Assembly (NCBI RefSeq): GCF_032118995.1
Contig: NC_092650.1
Span: 24,624,001-24,688,000 of the forward strand
Source of the DNA: Asterias amurensis
Taxonomy: Eukaryota; Echinodermata; Asteroidea; Forcipulatida; Asteriidae
Direction: 5' to 3'
DNA: 64,000 nt
Positions within the stretch are counted from its first letter, which is position 1. Each line of letters begins with the position of its first letter. Of the stretch, positions 44,995 to 57,394 are shown piece after piece. The position numbers and the translations under genes were made by a program. Under the pieces are notes generated by a model that was not told the DNA's origin, searched no databases, and worked only from the letters and a program-made list of their open reading frames with translations.

Positions 44995-45283
44995 GACGAC
45001 ACTGGACACTATTGGTAATTGTCAAAGACTAGTCTTCACAGGTGGTGGATCTCAACATATGCATAAAATGACACACCTTGAACATTTGAGCTCAATCGGT
45101 CATCGAAGTTGCGAGATAATAATGGGAAGAAAAACGCCCTTGTCGCACCATGGCCACCCAAAGTTGTGTGCTTTCAGCTTGATTTCGATACCTCAGATTC
45201 TAAATCTGAGGTCTCGAAATCAAATTTGTGGAAAATTGCTTTTTTCTCGAAATTTACGTTAATCGAGAGGGAGCTGTTTCTCA
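44995..45283. repeat. FB3 MITE truncated at the duplication junction
   Basis: Begins ACACTGGACACTATTGGTAA and reaches GAGGGAGCTGTTTCTCAC, where it stops at the sequence that opens unit 2. Its missing right end suggests the tandem duplication breakpoint fell inside it. Confidence 0.7.
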
Positions 45284-45315
45284 CAAAACTGTCCTTTCTT
45301 TTCAAGATTTCTGTT

Positions 45316-46948
45316 TGTCACAACCAACCCATCGGGGTTGTTGTTGCAACCGAGGAAGAAACCAACACTGCAGAAATAAATTTGCACTAAAGCCAATCAA
45401 GATTATATTTACAAAATATTACAAATTTATTTACAACACAATTCTTCTGCAATTTGAATTCTTTTCAGTGGCCACACCTCAAAAAAAACCCAATAAATTC
45501 AACTACCAAAATTCACTCATTCCAAACCTCAAATTGAGTCAACCCGACTCTTAACCTTGTGAGTTACAGTTACTGGCTTCAAGTAACCTTAACTCGCCAG
45601 TAGTTTATTCAAGTTTCTACGCCTTGCATCACCTCGATCTCAAATCCCAACTTCTCAATAATTTCAACAATATATCTCCGGTACTTTGCAAATTCTCAAT
45701 ATTTCAACAATATATCCAATACTTTGAAACTTCTCAATAATTTCAACAATATATCTCAGATACTTTGCAAATTCTCAATAATTCAACAATATCTCCAATA
45801 CTTTGCAACTTCTCAATAATTCCAACAATATATCTCCGATACTTTGCAAATTCTCAATAATTCAACAATATCTCCAATACTTTGCAACTGCTCTACAATC
45901 CAACAATTATTTAACAAACTGTCTACTCTAAGGGTTCACACCACTCCTCAGGCTCGTTAATTCTCCTGAGTCTACAATATCATAGTTCCTCAATGGTCGT
46001 GAGAAGTGTACTGTTCATTGGATGTTCATCTGTGCATTCTGTGTTTCCAGCTCTAGAAAACCCTGCCATCGGTTAAGTTCCAACTCCACTCTAGTGATGA
46101 AAATGTTGGCGTGACGGTCCCATGTGATTTATCATGTCATCAGGGGCGTCCAATCAGTCACTCCCGGACTTTAAAAATCGGGTGGATAAGGGCCATCTAT
46201 AATAATTAAAAATGAACCAAAACTGTACAAGAACAAGGTAGCTAACATTATGGGATGGTATTGGCACGCTTTCCAACAAAACAATGAAAAATTATCAAAC
46301 TTGCAATTCTCTGCTTTTGGACCAACAATTCCTTTAAAACAAAAATGCTTTTACAAAATGCTTTATATTGAATGAAACATACTACTTCAATCCAATGGGT
46401 TCCTCCATAAACATAATTAAAAGTAACTTACGATTTGTCGAGCTCAGTCCTCCTCTGTGCCTCACCAGAACTTAACGTCTGTACTGTAGCAACGCAAGCA
46501 GAACTCTAAATGCATAGCCCCAACTTCCTACACATCACCCCACTCACTTCAGAACTGGTACTCTGCACATCAATTCACTTTCTCCCATTCATATACACCA
46601 CAACCACTATCTACACTCAAGCATACCAGTGAAATTCTCAAGACATTCCTGAGAGCCAACGCCCCAAGGAAACAAAGGGCCGCCCCTAACAAAAAGCCTT
46701 TGTGCTTGCATTGCAAGTTCTACTGTTGCACAGTAGCACTTGCCCACCTGTCCAAACTATTTACAATATTTTAACACAGTAGCTGTAGCCGCTGCACATA
46801 GTAGCCAGTAGCGCTTGCCCCAGCAGTTGCACAGTAGCAGCTCGCGTTAGCACTATTTACAACAGCAAATCATGGCCCTATATTTTAGTGTACCACAAAA
46901 TATACAAAACAACTATTTGCAACTGCTTCCATTAATCAACCTGTGACA
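45316..46948. mobile_element. Solo-LTR-like insertion, 1.63 kb, with 5-bp target duplication
   Basis: Starts TGTCACAACCAACCC and ends AATCAACCTGTGACA, a TG...CA pair. It is flanked on both sides by CTGTT (45311-45315 and 46949-46953). The empty site in unit 1 reads AAGATTTCTGTTCTTATTTC (24901-24920) with a single CTGTT. No coding sequence is seen. Size, termini and 5-bp duplication fit a solo LTR of a Ty3- or BEL-type retrotransposon; orientation is undetermined. Confidence 0.75.
45640..45905. repeat. Tandem repeat inside the LTR-like insertion
   Basis: About six imperfect copies of a 35-45-bp unit, CTCAATAATTTCAACAATAT followed by ATCTCCGATACTTTGCAAATT. Copies differ by short deletions. Confidence 0.8.
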
Positions 46949-46976
46949 CTGTTCTTATTTCACAGACCGAGGTGTG

Positions 46977-47498
46977 TTATAAACCACAAATAGTGTACGT
47001 TTATTTCCCCTCGGCCCTGTGAGTGACCAGAAGAGGGGCCTATTTTTGGTCACTCAAAGTCCCTCGGGGGAATAGATGTATACTAACTAGTTACCGAATT
47101 TCCAGTCAATAATGTGTACAATATACCGAGCTACACTGTAAACTGTTCCACTCCATTGTCTCTTTTCGCGTTAACACTCCCATATTCGTGAACTTTTAAA
47201 ATAATCGCTGTTCAAATTATGTAAACAGCTGATGACATTCTCCTAAACATGATAATACTTGTCAACTGGCAAAGGTTTACAACAAAACGCTGATAAAGGT
47301 CACTAAGGGAAAGTCCGTAACCTTTTATCAAACATCTGCTTGGTTCCAAATAACTATAATTAATGATTATGAAATAATATTGAACTTTCCTACGTCTTTC
47401 TTGTGTAAACAATGAGTTGATAAAGTCGACACTCACATAGTATAAATAACCCCCCTTAAACAGCTATTCTTCACTCTGAAACATCACCTTCCTGACTG
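46977..47498 (+). promoter_or_regulatory. Gene E promoter and noncoding first exon
   Basis: TATAAATA at 47441-47448; leader ends CACCTTCCTGACTG|GTAAGTTG (donor after 47498). The upstream GATA/forkhead block is nearly identical to that of gene C. About 215 bp at 46977-47190, including CCACTCCATTGTCTC, is missing in the gene C promoter but partly shared with D and G, so C probably lost it. Confidence 0.6.
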
Positions 47499-47673
47499 GT
47501 AAGTTGGCTTTATTTATTTCAGCAAAACAACAGTTCCTCGTTTGCTCTTCACCTCTGTGTTCGCGGTTCGAATTTAGGCTTAGAAAGAAGCCCCGTGTAT
47601 GGATTGGCTTTAAGTCACTGATTAGGTTGTTTTGTTATAAAATTAGGGATCTTAATTCTGCATCAGCTGATAT

Positions 47674-48045
47674 TAAAGACTCTTGACACTATTGGTAATT
47701 TGTCAAAGACCAGTCTTCTCACTCATCTCAGCATATGCATAAAATACAAAACCCGTGACAATTTGAGCTCAATCGGTCGTCGAAGTAGAAAGAAAATAAT
47801 ACCCTTGCCACACCACGTTGTGTGCTTTCAGATGCTTGATTTCGAGACCTCAAATTCTAAATCTGAAGTCTCGAACTCAATTTCATGGAAAATTATACTT
47901 TTTTCTCTAAAACTTATCCACTTCAGAGGGAGCCGTTTCTCACAATGTTTTATACTACCAACCTCTCCCCACTACTCGTTACCGACGAAGGTTTCTATGC
48001 TAATAGTTATTTTGAGTAATTACCAATAGTGTCCACTGCCTTTAA
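47674..48045. repeat. FB3 foldback MITE in gene E leader intron
   Basis: Counterpart of 25421-25793 at the same position relative to the ATG, with the same termini and central palindrome. Confidence 0.85.
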
Positions 48046-48154
48046 CACTTAACAATAACATTTCAACATTGATATTTGACTTTTAATTTGTTCTTCAAAA
48101 TCCAACGTTAGCTTTGACTGTTCTCGTAGTCTGTGGACGTCCTCATAACCAACC

Positions 48155-51100
48155 ATGAAGCTGATCTTGTTGTGTCTGTGTGTGGCCGCTGCCAATGCCG
48201 CCCTTGCTCCAATTTACATGGCCCAGCGACGTGGCATTCCAAACAGCTTTATCATCAAAGCTAAGGTATTGTTATATTGCTTGATAACAGGGAATTTGAA
48301 GAAGAAGAAAAAAAGGCATTGTGCTTCTTTTAGAATGAGTCTTTTGTGAAAAAAAAATTGTTTCCTTATGATTGTGCTGTAATTTTTAACCAATTTGTAC
48401 ATTTATTTTATAACTACAGTTTTCTCGGTGGTATTATTGTCAATAATTATAACGTGTATCGACAGTTTGTTATGAATGGAACACAAAATGCTCCAATTCT
48501 CACGAAATTGTCACCTCGCATGTTGGTTATGTTTTCAGTTAGTACCTGAACTTTTGAGTTTAAAAGCTACTTATTTTATTCTCTCATTTCTTACAGGATG
48601 CATCCGTATTGGACCAGATAGAGACAGATATCTTGGCTGAGTTTCAGACCATGCGAATGCCAGCCCCAAAGGTGTCCAAGATCCGTGATCTGATTCCCGT
48701 TCTGAATCTGCGAATCCCACCTCACATGATTAATACTGTAAGTAATAAGAATGACAGCAGTATTTATTCAATTTATTTAGTAATTTTAAGATCTTTATAC
48801 AGGATACAAATATTAACATAAAATACTAAATATCATACAACCGCCATGTTTTACTTTATGTTCTTGTGGCTGAAAAATGAGAATAAGGGGAAAAAAAACC
48901 TTAAAAATATACCATCACAACAGGTGCAACGCCAACGTTGAGTTGTCACCGCTGAATACAATTTGCTTTTTGAATAAAAACAACTTGAGTTTCAACATCT
49001 CCCCTACCTATTCTTCTTATTAGGGGTGCTTTGAAATACCCGCATTTGCTTAAGCAATTTTGAGGAATGGCGGACACAGTAATTATTAACAATATTTGGT
49101 TTTTGGTAAATCTGGTGATATCCACCCAAACCAAACAGTGCAATCACATAGTGTCCACCCCACTTTTCGAAACAGGCATGCATGTGACTTGAGTGCAAGG
49201 GGTCAATAATTGAATTATTATTTCCGCAGATCCGCGCCATTGATGGTATTGAGTTCGTCGAGCAAGAAGCCATGGCGCAGATCTTAGGGCAGCAGTACAA
49301 CCCAACTTGGGGAATTGACAGGATCGACTCAAGAGACGGGATTGATGGCGTCTACAACTTCAATGACGGCGGTTAGTTAATCCGACATGGTCAATGTTTA
49401 AATCAAATTCTTCGATTTATATACGAAGCTCCGGATGGTAGTGGGGTTGTGCCAACAATATACTGGTTCCCTGCCATACAAAAGTGTGTCCATGACTGGA
49501 TTTCACAAAGAGTTAAGACTGGTCTTATGTCGAGTTAGGGTGAGTTACTAACGTCCTAATTTTAGACTAGTCTTAAGTTTTTAATATCTCATAGTCCTAA
49601 GTTATAGGACTATTTCTAACTCTTTGTGAAATCGTCCCCATAAAAATATCATTCAGAACTAATGATTTCGCGATCTCGAAGTAAAATATTTTAGTGGAGT
49701 GATTTTATTTCATCATTCTGTACTGTTCATGATTCAGTTTCTGTTTTCACAATTAAACACAAAACTAAAACAAACTACACATTCGCATGGAATCAAGAAA
49801 TCATATATTTTTAATTGTGTTTTATTTAAAGACCTTTGTGCACATGATGTCATTTGAGTAAAGCGCCCTCACTTAGAGTTCTAAAGAAGCTTAATCATTG
49901 GCCAATCCCGTGCGCCGCGCGTACAAATCAGTGTGTTTCGATTGTTACATAATCGTTTTTGCCACTAAAGAAGATGGCGGCTTAATGACTTCAATCCACT
50001 GGGTCTAGTCCATGTGAAGCCTTATTAATTACAACGTTTACCCACTATTTTGATTATTTGAACAGCCTTGGGAGAAAATGGTCACGTCTACATCGTGGAT
50101 ACCGGTATGAGAACAACTCATTCAGAGTTTCATGGTCGCGCCCAGCTCATTTTCGGTGGGCCAGACGACAACGGCCACGGAACCCACTGTGGTGGTACTG
50201 TCGCTGGAGCTACTTACGGAATTGCACGCAAAGCGTCGATTTACAGTGCTAAAGTATGCACCAACTCCGGTGGTTGCCCTACCTACTTGATCCTCGACGG
50301 TAAGTGTCATCGTATCATTGTCATAATACACATCATCTAAACTGCGCCAATAAAGTATCTAAACACTTTGGTCAGAATTAATCGGAACTATAAAATAGTA
50401 TGCAAAATAATAATTTATTAGTTTATTCGATTCACAGTTATCTTCTGCGCATTTTGAAGCCTGTCTATTTGCGCCACGAGTGTTTGGCGGGTTTGTGGGC
50501 ACTTCATTGGCTTAAGGTTGAACTTTAAAAGTTGCAAAAGCCGCTAATCACCGAAGGGAACTCGCACAAGCATATCACACACAGACAAATGATAAAAACA
50601 AGGAGGGCAAGAATCATGTTGACAATTTTAGTCACCGTACAACGGTTTTGCAACTTTTAAAATTCTACCTTAAGCCACTCAAGTACCCTTAAATCCGCCA
50701 AACAACATCGTAGCGCAACAAAATAGGTATCAAAATGCGCAGAAGATAACAGTGGATCGGATTTATAATTATTTTGTTGGCATTCTATTTGAGGTTTCGG
50801 TATATCTGACCATTTGTAAGTGTTTAGATACTTAAATCGCACAGTTTACATTGCCCAGTCTCACTCATGCATAAAACATGTCCCTGTCCCCATTTGTAGC
50901 AGTACACTTTCCAAACCGGGCACATATATTAACAAAAAAGAGGACTATATGGGTCCACGATTCGTGTAAGGTCCACGGTATTTTTGATTCGACTTCAGGC
51001 TCCGTTCTCTCGTCTGAAGCCCTGGGCACGTACGCAAAGCACACGCAGTATTGTCAAAACAACTGCGGGGCCAAGCTAGCCTGAGCTGAATCTGGGGCAG

Positions 51101-54100
51101 GAGCCGTGGTTTCGTGTTGCGACTCTTCTGTCAACACTTTAAAAACTGATATGTTTAATTGACACCATGGTTTTACCACAAATACCAACAAATGAGTAAA
51201 ATTTAACACAATAGGGTGTTAAAATAGCACCCATTTCTGCAAAATCAATTACATTGGTGTTATGTTAACCCCTTATGATGTTAACCTCTTCGGTATCTAT
51301 TATGTGAAAACGCCCACGGTGTCAGTTTTAACATCCCAGTTTCTGAACTGCAATATACAAAACTCTTGGAGGAACTAATAGTATGTCTACTGCAACGTAA
51401 TTTCTCCAATAACATGAACACCATTTTTAAACAAACTTTTTGTTTCCACTTGTTTGTAGGGTTGAATGCAGTTTCGCAGAGACCGAAAGGTGTTGTATCA
51501 ATGTCTCTTGGTGGTGGTGCAAACCATGCCCTCGATGCTGGAGTCCAGGCACTGATCGATACCGGTTACGTACTTTCCATCGCGGCAGGAAACTCCGACT
51601 CGGATGCCTGCTACAACTCACCTGCCCGCGTTCCCGACGTAAGTTGCATTTCTCGGTCTGAAAACACTTTTGTTGTTGATGGGTGCGTTCGATTAGCTTC
51701 CCCGGGTCAACCCCGATCTGTCCCCGGTAAGATCGAATAGCTTTGACGTCATTCCAGGGGCTCACCCGGGTCAGCCCCTAGTGCCCGTCTTGTGGAGAGG
51801 GTCACTTGGGGCTGGTCCGAGGTGCACGCGACAGGGAGTGATCGTTCGCTTAGCTCATCAGGGGCTCACCCGAATGAGCACCACCGGGTCGACAAAGAGA
51901 AGCTAATCCAACGCACCCTAGTTTTAAATATTTATTTATATATTTATTGGTTTATTTAATTAAAAACAGCATAATGAACGTCGGTGTGGCAACCGAGAAG
52001 TTGAATTGCACTGGAACAAAAATATATATATAATTTTTTAGGTAGCAAAAGGTGAAACACACAATAGGTAATACGCAAGAACTATAAACAATCAAAACAC
52101 CAAACAATCAATACACGCAAAACCGTCAATAAATTGACTTTAAAAAAAAATTAAGGTACACACTGTTGATAGAAAATGCCATCAATAAAAATCAGATAGC
52201 AGGGTTTTACGAAAAACGTTCGAAAAGTATATGGACAGATACAAAACGAAGATATTTACTACGACACAAAATGTATATCGTGTTGTAATAAAGAACACTG
52301 GTCTCAGTTATTCGCCTAGATAAAAACAATACTTAAAGTATTAAACATATTAATATTGTATTCTTTTAGGCAATCACCGTAGCAGCCTCAGACAATCAGG
52401 ACAAAATTGCCTATTTCTCATGCTGGGGCAGCTGTGTTGATATCTTTGCACCCGGTGTAAACATTGAAAGTGCCAGTCATAATTGGGACACCGGCTCTGC
52501 TACCATGTCAGGCACATCAATGGCTTGCCCACACGTTTCCGGTAAGTCTCATTGTTGTTGTTTTTCTATAGGAAGACGTAGAAATTTGGTCTCTACTGGT
52601 CTTTCAAAGATGTTGCTTTTAAACTGTACTTGCTACTTTGCCAAGTTAACTATAAATAAATGGTAAAGTTGCAGGTACAACCACGTGTAATCTCTTTTTT
52701 GGGGAGTATAATGGCTCTAAAAAAGAGCCGGTGTGGTCTCGACGTTTCAAACAGTATACTCTGCTGGTCTTCAACACTCACACAACAGAGATTTACACAT
52801 TGTTGTACCCGCAAGATTACTTTTTTATTTTTAGTTTATTCATACTTATCTACACCAAAAGCTTCAAAAATGCTTATGCCAAGTTGCATTAACCAGTTAC
52901 TTGAGCGAAAATGGCTGGTCGAGATTAAATGAATTCGATATGACTATTTAATAGATTTGAATTGAGCAAAAAAAAACAATCGTTTATTTTTATTTTATTT
53001 GTGTATTATTATTATTATTTCATCTTACCACAGCTTGCAAAAGAAAGATCATATTTTCATTTGTGCCGGATCACCTCGAGTTGGGCTACGTCTCGTAGCC
53101 TAAGATATCGAGGGCCTTTCTTAGGATCCTCGCTGTTCCCAACAGCGCCGCCTTCTGCAACAGATCTATAAACACTGTAAATTTGAGAACGAAAATCTGC
53201 TACAGTGCTAGCTTTGCCACTCACTGCTCGTCATTCAGCCGTATGCAAGTTATTGGTATTTTATATCCATGTTAAAAGGCCAATTTAATAAAAGAAACTA
53301 CCATCTTGTTTCTGCCTCTCATAACAGCTAAACGCGCGCGACTAAGTTGGAAACCAGAGTAAATGATTCTGCCGCAGACAACGTTCACTAAATTGTTCGG
53401 GCTCTTTCACTATGACAACTTTTAATGCTCGGTCAAGTTATCTCAAAAATAGCCATAACACACTCCCCTTAATTCCACCTAGCCCCAGAACTCTCAATCT
53501 TTCGAGATAAATTCAGCTGGCTTAGTTAAAACAAAAAGCGATGAACGAGGTTAGAAAGTCAGAAATCCAAGTTGTATGCATAAAGGAGTACACTCCTTAT
53601 GCTGAATCAGTGGCCTCACTTGGCTTACTGTGTTTAAACACTTCTGGCTGTGGTTATATCATCCGTTTAAACACACCACGTGATGTCCTCTGAACCAATC
53701 GAAATGGAGAAACTATCCCAGGTATTCATGAATGAAGAAGACTAACATAATTATTTCAGGAAACCCCAGGTCTGCCGCACAACGGGCATGGTAGACAAGA
53801 CTAGTCATAGGTAACTGAAATATCTTTTTGCAATTTCAGGTGTTGCTACACTGTACTTTGTCAAAAATGGAGGTGCAACCGGTGTAGTATCGCAACTGCT
53901 TGGAGATGCGAGCAACGGGAAAATATACTACACCAAGGGATCGCCCAACAAGCTCCTTTACTCTGGAAATGTGAGTACCTCAGATCTTAAAAAAAGTTTG
54001 TTTTTAGTTGTGCACCGGGCTTGCTTGTAACTCGCTGTATAAAACCACATGGGGCAGCACGTGTACTGTAGATGTCGTAGCAAAACACTAAACACTAAAC

Positions 54101-54866
54101 ATTTTTGTTTATACCTTTTTTCACTGCCCTTCACGTTACGCGAGCAAACACGTGAACATGAACGTTAGAAAATGTTGTTGTTTCTAGGTGACGTCACTAC
54201 TTTGGGATTATTTCATGCTCACGTATGACGTCCGCACAACGTACGTACCTGACGTGAAAAAAAACTTCACGTACTCCAACTTCGATGACCAATTGAGCCC
54301 AAATTTTCATAGGCTTGTTATTTTATGGTTATGGTGGGATACAAGTTAGAACACTGGTCTGACAATTACCAAGCATGTAAAATGCCTTTAAAGGCAGTGG
54401 ACACTATTGGTAATTACTCAAAATATTTATCATCATAAAATATTTCTTGATTACAAGTATTGGGGAGAGATAGATGGTATAAAACATTGTGTGAAACAGC
54501 TCCCTCTGAAGTGACGTAGTTTTCAAGAAAAAAGTTTTTTTTTTCACAAATTTGATTTCGAGACCTCAAGTTTAGAATTTGAGGTCTCGAAATCAAGCAT
54601 CAGAACACACAACTTCGTGTGACAAGGCTGTTTTTTCTTTCACTATTATCTCGCAAATTCGACGACCGATTGAGCTAAAATTTTCACAGGTTGGTTATTT
54701 TATGCATATGTTGAGATACACCAACTGTAAAGGCTAGTCTTTGACAATTACCAATAGTGTCCACTGCCTTTCAGGGCCCTCGTATAAATCAGATGTCAAC
54801 CATCAAGTTTTTTACTTTTATGTGTTAATAAGCTTCTTTTTGTGTGTGTTTCTCCTGCAGTTGTAA
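48155..54866 (+). CDS. Gene E: secreted proteinase K-like serine protease (S8/I9), complete
   Basis: Coding exons: 48155-48265, 48597-48737, 49230-49371, 50066-50299, 51460-51638, 52370-52541, 53840-53970 and 54861-54866; 371 residues. Signal peptide 1-18, I9 propeptide about 25-110, catalytic Asp143 (YIVDTG), His169 (NGHGTHC), Asn254 (AAGNSD) and Ser319 ([10 protein letters not shown]) are all intact. Splice sites and phases (0,0,1,1,0,1,0) equal those of C. Versus C I read nine replacements: M65K, N154H, M158Q, R187K, Y189S, G269D, D278N, Q281K and S340T. E agrees with pseudogene D at 187 and 189, so C carries the derived state there. The final exon is TTG TAA. Intron 7 has gained an FB3 MITE. 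Likely a secreted digestive endopeptidase activated by propeptide removal. Confidence 0.93.
49495..49637. repeat. FB5 MITE in gene E intron 3
   Basis: Counterpart of 27237-27376, same insertion position. An FB4-related copy follows at about 49828-50000, as in gene C. Confidence 0.75.
50343..50843. repeat. 500-bp foldback element in gene E intron 4
   Basis: Counterpart of 28083-28582, with the same AAAGTATCTAAACACTT outer arms. Confidence 0.75.
51681..51918. repeat. FB2 long form MITE in gene E intron 5
   Basis: Counterpart of 29423-29661 with a few substitutions. Confidence 0.8.
52671..52812. repeat. Short element with Penelope-like tail in gene E intron 6
   Basis: Counterpart of 30469-30608, same termini and same GTCTCGACGTTTCAAACAGT interior. 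Confidence 0.6.
54391..54773. mobile_element. FB3 MITE present in gene E intron 7 but not gene C
   Basis: Full-length FB3 (AAGGCAGTGGACACTATTGG to CCAATAGTGTCCACTGCC). Gene C has the flanks joined: AAATGCCTTTAAGGGTCCTC near 32228-32247. It therefore inserted after the duplication or was precisely lost from C. Confidence 0.8.
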
Positions 54867-55402
54867 ACGACAGAATGGTGGACATGAATGATGTTTCAGG
54901 CATAGTCACGGACGAAAAACTTGAAGCTGTTAATGGCAGCAGACAACATGGTCCCCTCTTCAAAGAAATAATAACTTTAGATTCTAGTTTCGCACTGGTC
55001 ATGTAACTCCATCCCTTACTGAAACAAACTATTACAATATTACATTTGTTTCCAGTCCGTTTTGTCTGATGCCTCCTTTTGTTTAAGTTAATTGTAGTGA
55101 TGTCAAAATTAATTTGTGATCAGGCGGCCATCTTGTGGAGAAACAAATACACGAACACTTTGTCAATCACAAGTGGCTGCCGATTTTTTCTTTATTTATA
55201 TCTGGCCTGTTAGTTTAAGTATTATAGTAAATAGTACAATATTTCGAGTTAAATTTGCGGATTGGTGCCGACAATCTCTTTCTTGTTGATGTGTCAACAG
55301 TCCAGATGTGTCTTCTATCGAAGCCAGGCTCGCCGGCACTATTTCCAGTAATACTGTTAATACTATTCTTGACAGAAGACTATGTCCTAAAGGTCTGATA
55401 TT

Positions 55403-55408
55403 AATAAA
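55403..55408 (+). terminator. Gene E poly(A) signal
   Basis: AATAAA in TATTAATAAAGAGTAATT, about 540 nt after the stop codon, matching 32862-32867 of gene C. Confidence 0.55.
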
Positions 55409-55594
55409 GAGTAATTAAAATACGCAGAAGAATTCTTGTCACGGGCTGTGTTCATTTTGAGTTTCCCTTTTTTATTGACGGATATATTCTATAATTTGAG
55501 TGAGACGACGGTAATGGCGGAAGAAAGTGGTATCCTTTTGACCATTGAAAGAGTGTTGGTAACAATAAGTCTAGCACATGTATTTTGTAATGCT

Positions 55595-55912
55595 TATGAC
55601 ACTGGACAAATGGTCAAAGACCAGTCCCCTCACTTGGTGTATAACTCAAACTATGCACAAAATAACATGGGAGAGGTTGATGGTATAAAACATTGTGAGA
55701 AACGGCTCCTTCTGACGTAACGTAGTTTTCGAGAAAGCAGTAATTTTCCACGGCTTTGTTTTCGAGACCTCCAGTTTAGAATTTGAGGTCTCGAAATCAA
55801 AGCCATTATCTTGCAACTCCGACGACCAATCGAGTTCAAATTTCACAAGTTTGTATTTTATGCACATGTTGAGATACACCAAGTGAGAGACTGATCTTTG
55901 ACAATTACCAAT
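55595..55912. repeat. FB3 MITE, rearranged, downstream of gene E
   Basis: Left part ACACTGGACAAATGGTCAAA and right part GACCTCCAGTTTAGAATTTG to GACAATTACCAAT, with an inverted middle. In unit 1 the corresponding element carries the giant foldback. Confidence 0.6.
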
Positions 55913-56602
55913 TGAATCAGCCAAAGACGAAAATGCTGTGCTTCTGTGATTGGTTTCTTTAATATCTCTTCTTCTTCTCATTAGGCATTGTGGTTAGCAC
56001 AGATTAACTACAATGAAAATAGAAACAAAAATATATGTCACAAGAAATACTCAGTGATTGTACCAATTAATTGGACCTAACCTGAATTACCCCAATAATT
56101 ATGCAAATAAAGGACTGAATAAAGCAATGTTTACATTGACCCATGTGCCTAAAGGGAATCTATACAAACTTTGACCTATAAACCCTGGGCTATAATTACC
56201 ACATAAACACAATTAGCAACTGACTGAATCATAGAATATTATGCGTTAACCTGTGTTATATCAACCAACGACAATATGCGTGTATGAATAACAATCCCCA
56301 ATTACATGTGCGACCAAATTAAACGCAATGACAAAATACAACTATTTTAGGCTTAAAATCAGTACATAAATATAACACAATCAATCAATCAGCTTTATAA
56401 TTTTAGTGGCAAGAAAATCAATGCACAAACCGTTTAATAAACCTCGGCGGAAATCCCAAAAACTTTAGGCGAAGAACAATGGGCTGTTTACTTGGGAAAA
56501 TCGTGAAACTAAGACTCTGACTTTCAGCCCTCGTAGCAACTGCTCGATGTGAACAGCGCCCTCAATCGATAGAAAACAAGTACCCTGAGTTTGGGTGTTA
56601 CA
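55913..56602 (-). mobile_element. Solo-LTR-like insertion, 0.69 kb, with 5-bp target duplication
   Basis: On the minus strand it starts TGTAACACCCAAACTCAGGG and ends GTCTTTGGCTGATTCA. CCAAT flanks it at 55908-55912 and 56603-56607. Unit 1 has the empty site ATTACCAATAGTATCCAGTG near 37780-37800. No coding sequence is seen; the TGTAACACCC start is LTR-like. Confidence 0.65.
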
Positions 56603-56724
56603 CCAATAGTATCCAGTGTCTTTAATGCGTCGAGGGGTGCTACTGGCGCTACTTCGTAAACTCAACCAAAAATACAATAACATGGTGTTTGAAGCTTTGC
56701 ATGGTGTATAATATTAATAGTATA

Positions 56725-57320
56725 AAACTTGCGGGTACAACCATGAGTAAAAAATCTTTTGAAGGAGTGATGGAGTGAGAGCCGGTTTGGTCTTGACGTT
56801 TCGAACAGTATACTCTGCTCGTCTTCAGGAGAATGCTGCACTACTGGTGGTGGTGGAGCATATGTATGGCTGGAGGGATGCACTTTTGGGCGGGAAGAAT
56901 CGAAGCTGTTCTTGTCCGGTGAAGCGTGTGTGAGTTGGTTACTGGCTGGATGTGTGTGCGTTGGAGTGTGTCAGTGTTGAAGTGAGCTGCTGCTGGAAGT
57001 GTTGGCTTGAGAAGTGGTGACAAGATGTCGTTGATGAAGGGTCCGATGTCTTGTGGAACTGTGTTGTGGGCCTTGATCTCGATTTCCTCCCTTACTCTGC
57101 GTTGGTGACAGAACTTGACTGGAGTGATGAGCTGGGCTTGTTTCCATTTGATGGGGTGATCTTGTTCGTGTGAGTGTTTGATGATTGTTAATTTGTCTAG
57201 GTGTCCTAGTCTGCCGTGTGCTAGATGTTCCTTGATTCTGGTAGATGTTGCGGCCGGTTTCCCCGATGAAGACTTTACCGCATTCGCAGGGAAAGTCTAA
57301 AACTGCATGAAGATTTAAAA
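56725..57320 (-). pseudogene. Decayed Penelope-like element, GIY-YIG remnant (unit 2)
   Basis: Duplicate of 37925-38510. It has the same CECGKVFIGETGR start (about 57255-57300), the same downstream frame break and the same CGAAACGTCAAGACC tail. Confidence 0.6.
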
Positions 57321-57394
57321 CCGGTCGTGTAGTTCTTTAGATTTGGTCCCACTTCCAGACCCTGTGTAAATGACATGCCCTGTGACGATTATGA

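Larger units (their letters stand above)
24884..45283. repeat. Tandem segmental duplication, unit 1 (genes C and D)
   Basis: About 20.4 kb whose order and sequence recur in unit 2. ACAAAACT and TTTCAAGATTTCTGTT at 24881-24912 match 45284-45315. Gene C (ATG 25904) pairs with gene E (ATG 48155), and gene D (ATG 39491) pairs with gene G (ATG 62842). The changing offset is accounted for by the insertions listed separately. Confidence 0.8.
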
